Origin: Robiginitalea aestuariiviva
Lineage (GTDB): Bacteria; Bacteroidota; Bacteroidia; Flavobacteriales; Flavobacteriaceae
Assembly (NCBI RefSeq): GCF_029537735.1
Contig: NZ_JARPUQ010000002.1
Coordinates: forward strand, 198,608 to 262,607
DNA: 64,000 bases
Direction: 5' to 3'
Positions 62,063 through 64,000 of the stretch are shown piece by piece. The notes under the pieces were generated by a model, which saw only the letters and a list, made by a program, of their open reading frames with translations, had not been told where the DNA came from and did not search any database. The first letter of the stretch is position 1; each line of letters begins with the position of its first letter. The position numbers were made by a program, and so were the translations under genes.

Positions 62063-62108
62063 CAAGAATAACGGAGGATGCCAAACGGGCATCCGGAATT
62101 GAAATAAC

Positions 62109-62180
62109 GGCCCGTTCGTCTAGGGGTTAGGACGCCAGGTTTTCATCCTGGTAGCAGGGGTTCGAATCCCCTACGGGCTA
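62109..62180 (+). tRNA. tRNA-Glu (TTC), second identical copy
   Basis: The same 72 bases as 61991-62062, 46 bases downstream; the spacer is unrelated. Tandem duplication of the gene for a heavily used tRNA is likely. Confidence 0.95.
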
Positions 62181-62246
62181 CTAAGAATTGATTATACAGG
62201 AATCCGGGATTAATTGAGGAATCACCCGGTCTTTAAGTAAACAAAT

Positions 62247-62498
62247 ATGGCAAATCACAAGTCCGCACTGAAGAGAATCCGCAGAAACGAAGCCGTACGC
62301 CTGCGCAACCGTTACCAGCATAAAACCACGCGTAATGCTATCAAAAAGCTGCGTAATGAGACCGACAAGAAAAAGGCCGAAGCACTGCTGCCTTCCGTTG
62401 TGGGAATGATCGATAAGCTGGCCAAGCGCAATATCATCCACAGCAACAAGGCTTCCAACCTGAAGAGCAAGTTGATGAAACAGGTGGCCCACCTGTAA
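62247..62498 (+). CDS. rpsT: 30S ribosomal protein S20
   Basis: An 83-residue S20: [36 protein letters not shown], then helical C-terminus [28 protein letters not shown]. It binds 16S rRNA in early 30S assembly. Normal length. It lies 66 bases after the second tRNA-Glu and before a terminator, and may be on the tRNA transcript. Confidence 0.97.
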   Translation: MANHKSALKRIRRNEAVRLRNRYQHKTTRNAIKKLRNETDKKKAEALLPSVVGMIDKLAKRNIIHSNKASNLKSKLMKQVAHL

Positions 62499-62518
62499 GC
62501 GCATTATTTGATATATAG

Positions 62519-62548
62519 AAAACCCGGCAGGTCATGCCGGGTTTTTTT
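62519..62548 (+). terminator. rpsT terminator
   Basis: AAAACCCGGC, loop AGGTCAT, GCCGGGTTTT then TTTT, 20 bases after the rpsT stop. Confidence 0.9.
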
Positions 62549-62564
62549 ATGTCCGATTCCCGGG

Positions 62565-63269
62565 TTACAGCCCGGGATTTTTCATGCGGTGTAACCTTAA
62601 CAGTCCGATCAGGAAACAGCCGTACATAAAAAGGATCAATCCCAGATGCAGGGGCCGGATCAGTTCCGGCATACTAAACATCTCCAGATTGGCTACCGAA
62701 GCGCGAATGTATTTGATCGGGAGGTACCCTATATAAAAGACCAGGATCCCCAGGCTAATCCACACCAGCAGGTTGCCATGCAGCGGGATGCGTTGCCGCA
62801 ACCGGAATTGCTGACGCAGGTAGGCCCAGGCCAAAACGATCATCAGAATTCCCCCTACGGTATAGGCATACAACTGGCTAAAGACCCGGAAATCTTCCAG
62901 AAAGGCATTCACCACGCTGCTTGCCAGAAAGAGCACCAGCCCTGCGCGGGCTGCTTTCTTCCACCCCGGAGCCGAGAGATACAGGCTGTAGACGTATCCG
63001 AAATACACGAAAAAGATCAGGTTATAGATGTTGAAAATCAACCAGTTGTTGTTGTAATAGAATTCGGAGAGGTTGATGCTGAAATTATTATCGTCCCGGA
63101 TAATGGTCCCCATAACTTCAGTGAGCAGGGTATACATGAGCAGGATGGGCAGGTACCTCAAGGGGGTGTCGTAATACCTGGGATACTTCCACAGGGACGC
63201 TACCACCACCAGGAGGTACAGGAGCAGGAAAGGCTCCTGCCAGATGACTGCTAGGGACCCGCTTGGCAT
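62565..63269 (-). CDS. Polytopic membrane protein (234 aa)
   Basis: Six to seven hydrophobic segments (for example EPFLLLYLLVVVASLWKY, YLPILLMYTLLTEVMG, IFNIYNLIFFVYFGYVYSLYLS, AGLVLFLASSVVNAF, GGILMIVLAWAYL, LLVWISLGILVFYIGYLP, HLGLILFMYGCFLIGLLRL). The family is not identified; its layout resembles the 7TM membrane modules seen beside sensor kinases in Bacteroidota, but none is adjacent. It starts six bases after the stop of the 216-aa lipoprotein gene, so the two are probably co-transcribed. Confidence 0.7.
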   Translation of the reverse strand: MPSGSLAVIWQEPFLLLYLLVVVASLWKYPRYYDTPLRYLPILLMYTLLTEVMGTIIRDDNNFSINLSEFYYNNNWLIFNIYNLIFFVYFGYVYSLYLSAPGWKKAARAGLVLFLASSVVNAFLEDFRVFSQLYAYTVGGILMIVLAWAYLRQQFRLRQRIPLHGNLLVWISLGILVFYIGYLPIKYIRASVANLEMFSMPELIRPLHLGLILFMYGCFLIGLLRLHRMKNPGL

Positions 63270-63275
63270 GAGCGC

Positions 63276-63926
63276 TTAATTATAAGGAGGTGGGGCGGAA
63301 GAGCCTTCGTTCAGGATCAGGCTGCCATCACCCTGCATCAGGAGGTTGAAGGCCGGGAGAAAACCGGCTTCTTCCCGTTGCTGGGTTTGTTGTTCTTTAG
63401 GATTGGTAGGTCTGAGATCCATACTCAGGTATCCCACCTGCCCGTTGTTGATATACAGGCCCCATTGTTCATTGCTCTGGGGGTCTGCCTTCACTGCGGG
63501 TACCAGCATCACGGTATTCTGGCGGGGGTGCATAGGCCCGGGGTTGGCTGCATTGTTGCCAAAATAGACCCGCAGGCTGGTGATATCTGCATTCACCTTG
63601 CCGGCTTCCTGTTCAATGTAGGCGATATAGTCCTTCAGGGTCTTATAGTCGAAGGCCACATAGCGGGCTGCGGTAAAGGGTTTTTCGGCTTCCATGGCCA
63701 GGTTTACGGAATCTTCGTATTTCCGGATGATGGGAACCCGGCGGGCGCTGTAGCGCCGGTAGGACTGCTGTGCCTGGTTCAGGGGAATAATGGTAGAAGG
63801 ACGGGTTGCTTCCGTTTGTGCGGTTTGGGATTCCTGCTCCCCGTTTTTTCCGCCTTGTTGCCCGCAGCCGGACAACAAAAGGCTGCCGCTAAGCAGGGCA
63901 GCGCTAAGGATTACACTACGTTTCAT
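63276..63926 (-). CDS. Putative lipoprotein (216 aa)
   Basis: A clear lipobox (LLSGC-G after MKRSVILSAALLSGSLL) makes this a membrane lipoprotein. The mature part has a Gln/Glu/Ser-rich linker (residues 22-50), then a compact domain with RKYEDSVNLAMEAEKPFTAARYVAFDYKTLKDYIAYIEQEA, TSLRVYFGNNAANPGPMHPRQNTVMLVPAV and QWGLYINNGQVGYLSMDLRP. Not recognised. The start at 63926 supplies the signal peptide; the open frame continues upstream without one. Confidence 0.75.
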   Translation of the reverse strand: MKRSVILSAALLSGSLLLSGCGQQGGKNGEQESQTAQTEATRPSTIIPLNQAQQSYRRYSARRVPIIRKYEDSVNLAMEAEKPFTAARYVAFDYKTLKDYIAYIEQEAGKVNADITSLRVYFGNNAANPGPMHPRQNTVMLVPAVKADPQSNEQWGLYINNGQVGYLSMDLRPTNPKEQQTQQREEAGFLPAFNLLMQGDGSLILNEGSSAPPPYN

Positions 63927-64000
63927 AGGTGTAGATTTAAGGTTTAGAAGGTTATTGAACCGGGGAACGTACGTTAAAAGTAACATATTAATCCGTTTCC

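Overview
The window is a gene-dense piece of a high-G+C member of the Bacteroidota, most likely family Flavobacteriaceae and possibly Robiginitalea-like. The evidence is the TAnnTTTG-type -7 promoter boxes (in front of kdsA, typA, gyrB, folE, mdh, secDF and the tRNA-Glu pair), a tmRNA with a GESNYALAA tag close to the flavobacterial GENNYALAA form, fused secDF, GLPGLI-family proteins, type IX secretion 'type B' C-terminal domains, many DUF families typical of flavobacteria, and scarce Shine-Dalgarno signals. The genus is an inference.

Layout. 1-5.1 kb: a 5'-truncated FMN-dependent alpha-hydroxy-acid oxidase, then a tight operon of two small secreted cysteine-paired proteins, a GLPGLI protein and a large CarboxypepD_reg/TonB-like outer-membrane protein. 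5.1-9.6 kb: a lipoprotein, a membrane protein, an M19-like dipeptidase and a SMUG2-type DNA glycosylase. 9.5-13.6 kb: an AT-rich island bounded by 130-bp perfect direct repeats of the glycosylase 3' end. It carries a second peptide ORF/GLPGLI/outer-membrane-protein cassette in the same order. 13.6-14.3 kb: repeat debris and the tmRNA gene. 14.4-19.5 kb: a saccharopine/alanine dehydrogenase-like enzyme, a four-gene membrane-protein operon with its own winged-helix regulator and two copies of one palindromic operator, and a secreted PHP phosphodiesterase. 19.6-26.9 kb: a DUF3857 transglutaminase-like protein, kdsA, an outer-membrane-like protein, typA, polyphosphate glucokinase and ftsE. 27.1-34.8 kb: a TPR periplasmic protein with a beta-barrel partner, an OmpA-family protein and an amidohydrolase. 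34.8-45.5 kb: DUF2911, asnB, gyrB, a DUF6588-like protein, a lipoprotein, mdh and secDF. 45.5-53.8 kb: small proteins, a ModF-like ABC ATPase, a GNAT/DUF192/lgt cluster, yidD, an AraC regulator, cysS and folE. 53.9-64 kb: two paralogous T9SS cargo proteins, a FadL-family porin, a Trp/Ser/Arg-rich lipoprotein, proS, two identical tRNA-Glu genes, rpsT and two envelope proteins.

Most of the window is core housekeeping and envelope biology. The candidate for an undescribed system is the repeated cassette 'small secreted peptide(s), strong intercistronic hairpin, GLPGLI protein, TonB-like outer-membrane barrel'. It occurs twice: once in host-like DNA and once as an acquired AT-rich island inserted at the 3' end of a gene. 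The shared order and the hairpin at the same junction suggest that peptide and receptor-type partner are expressed from one transcript at different levels.
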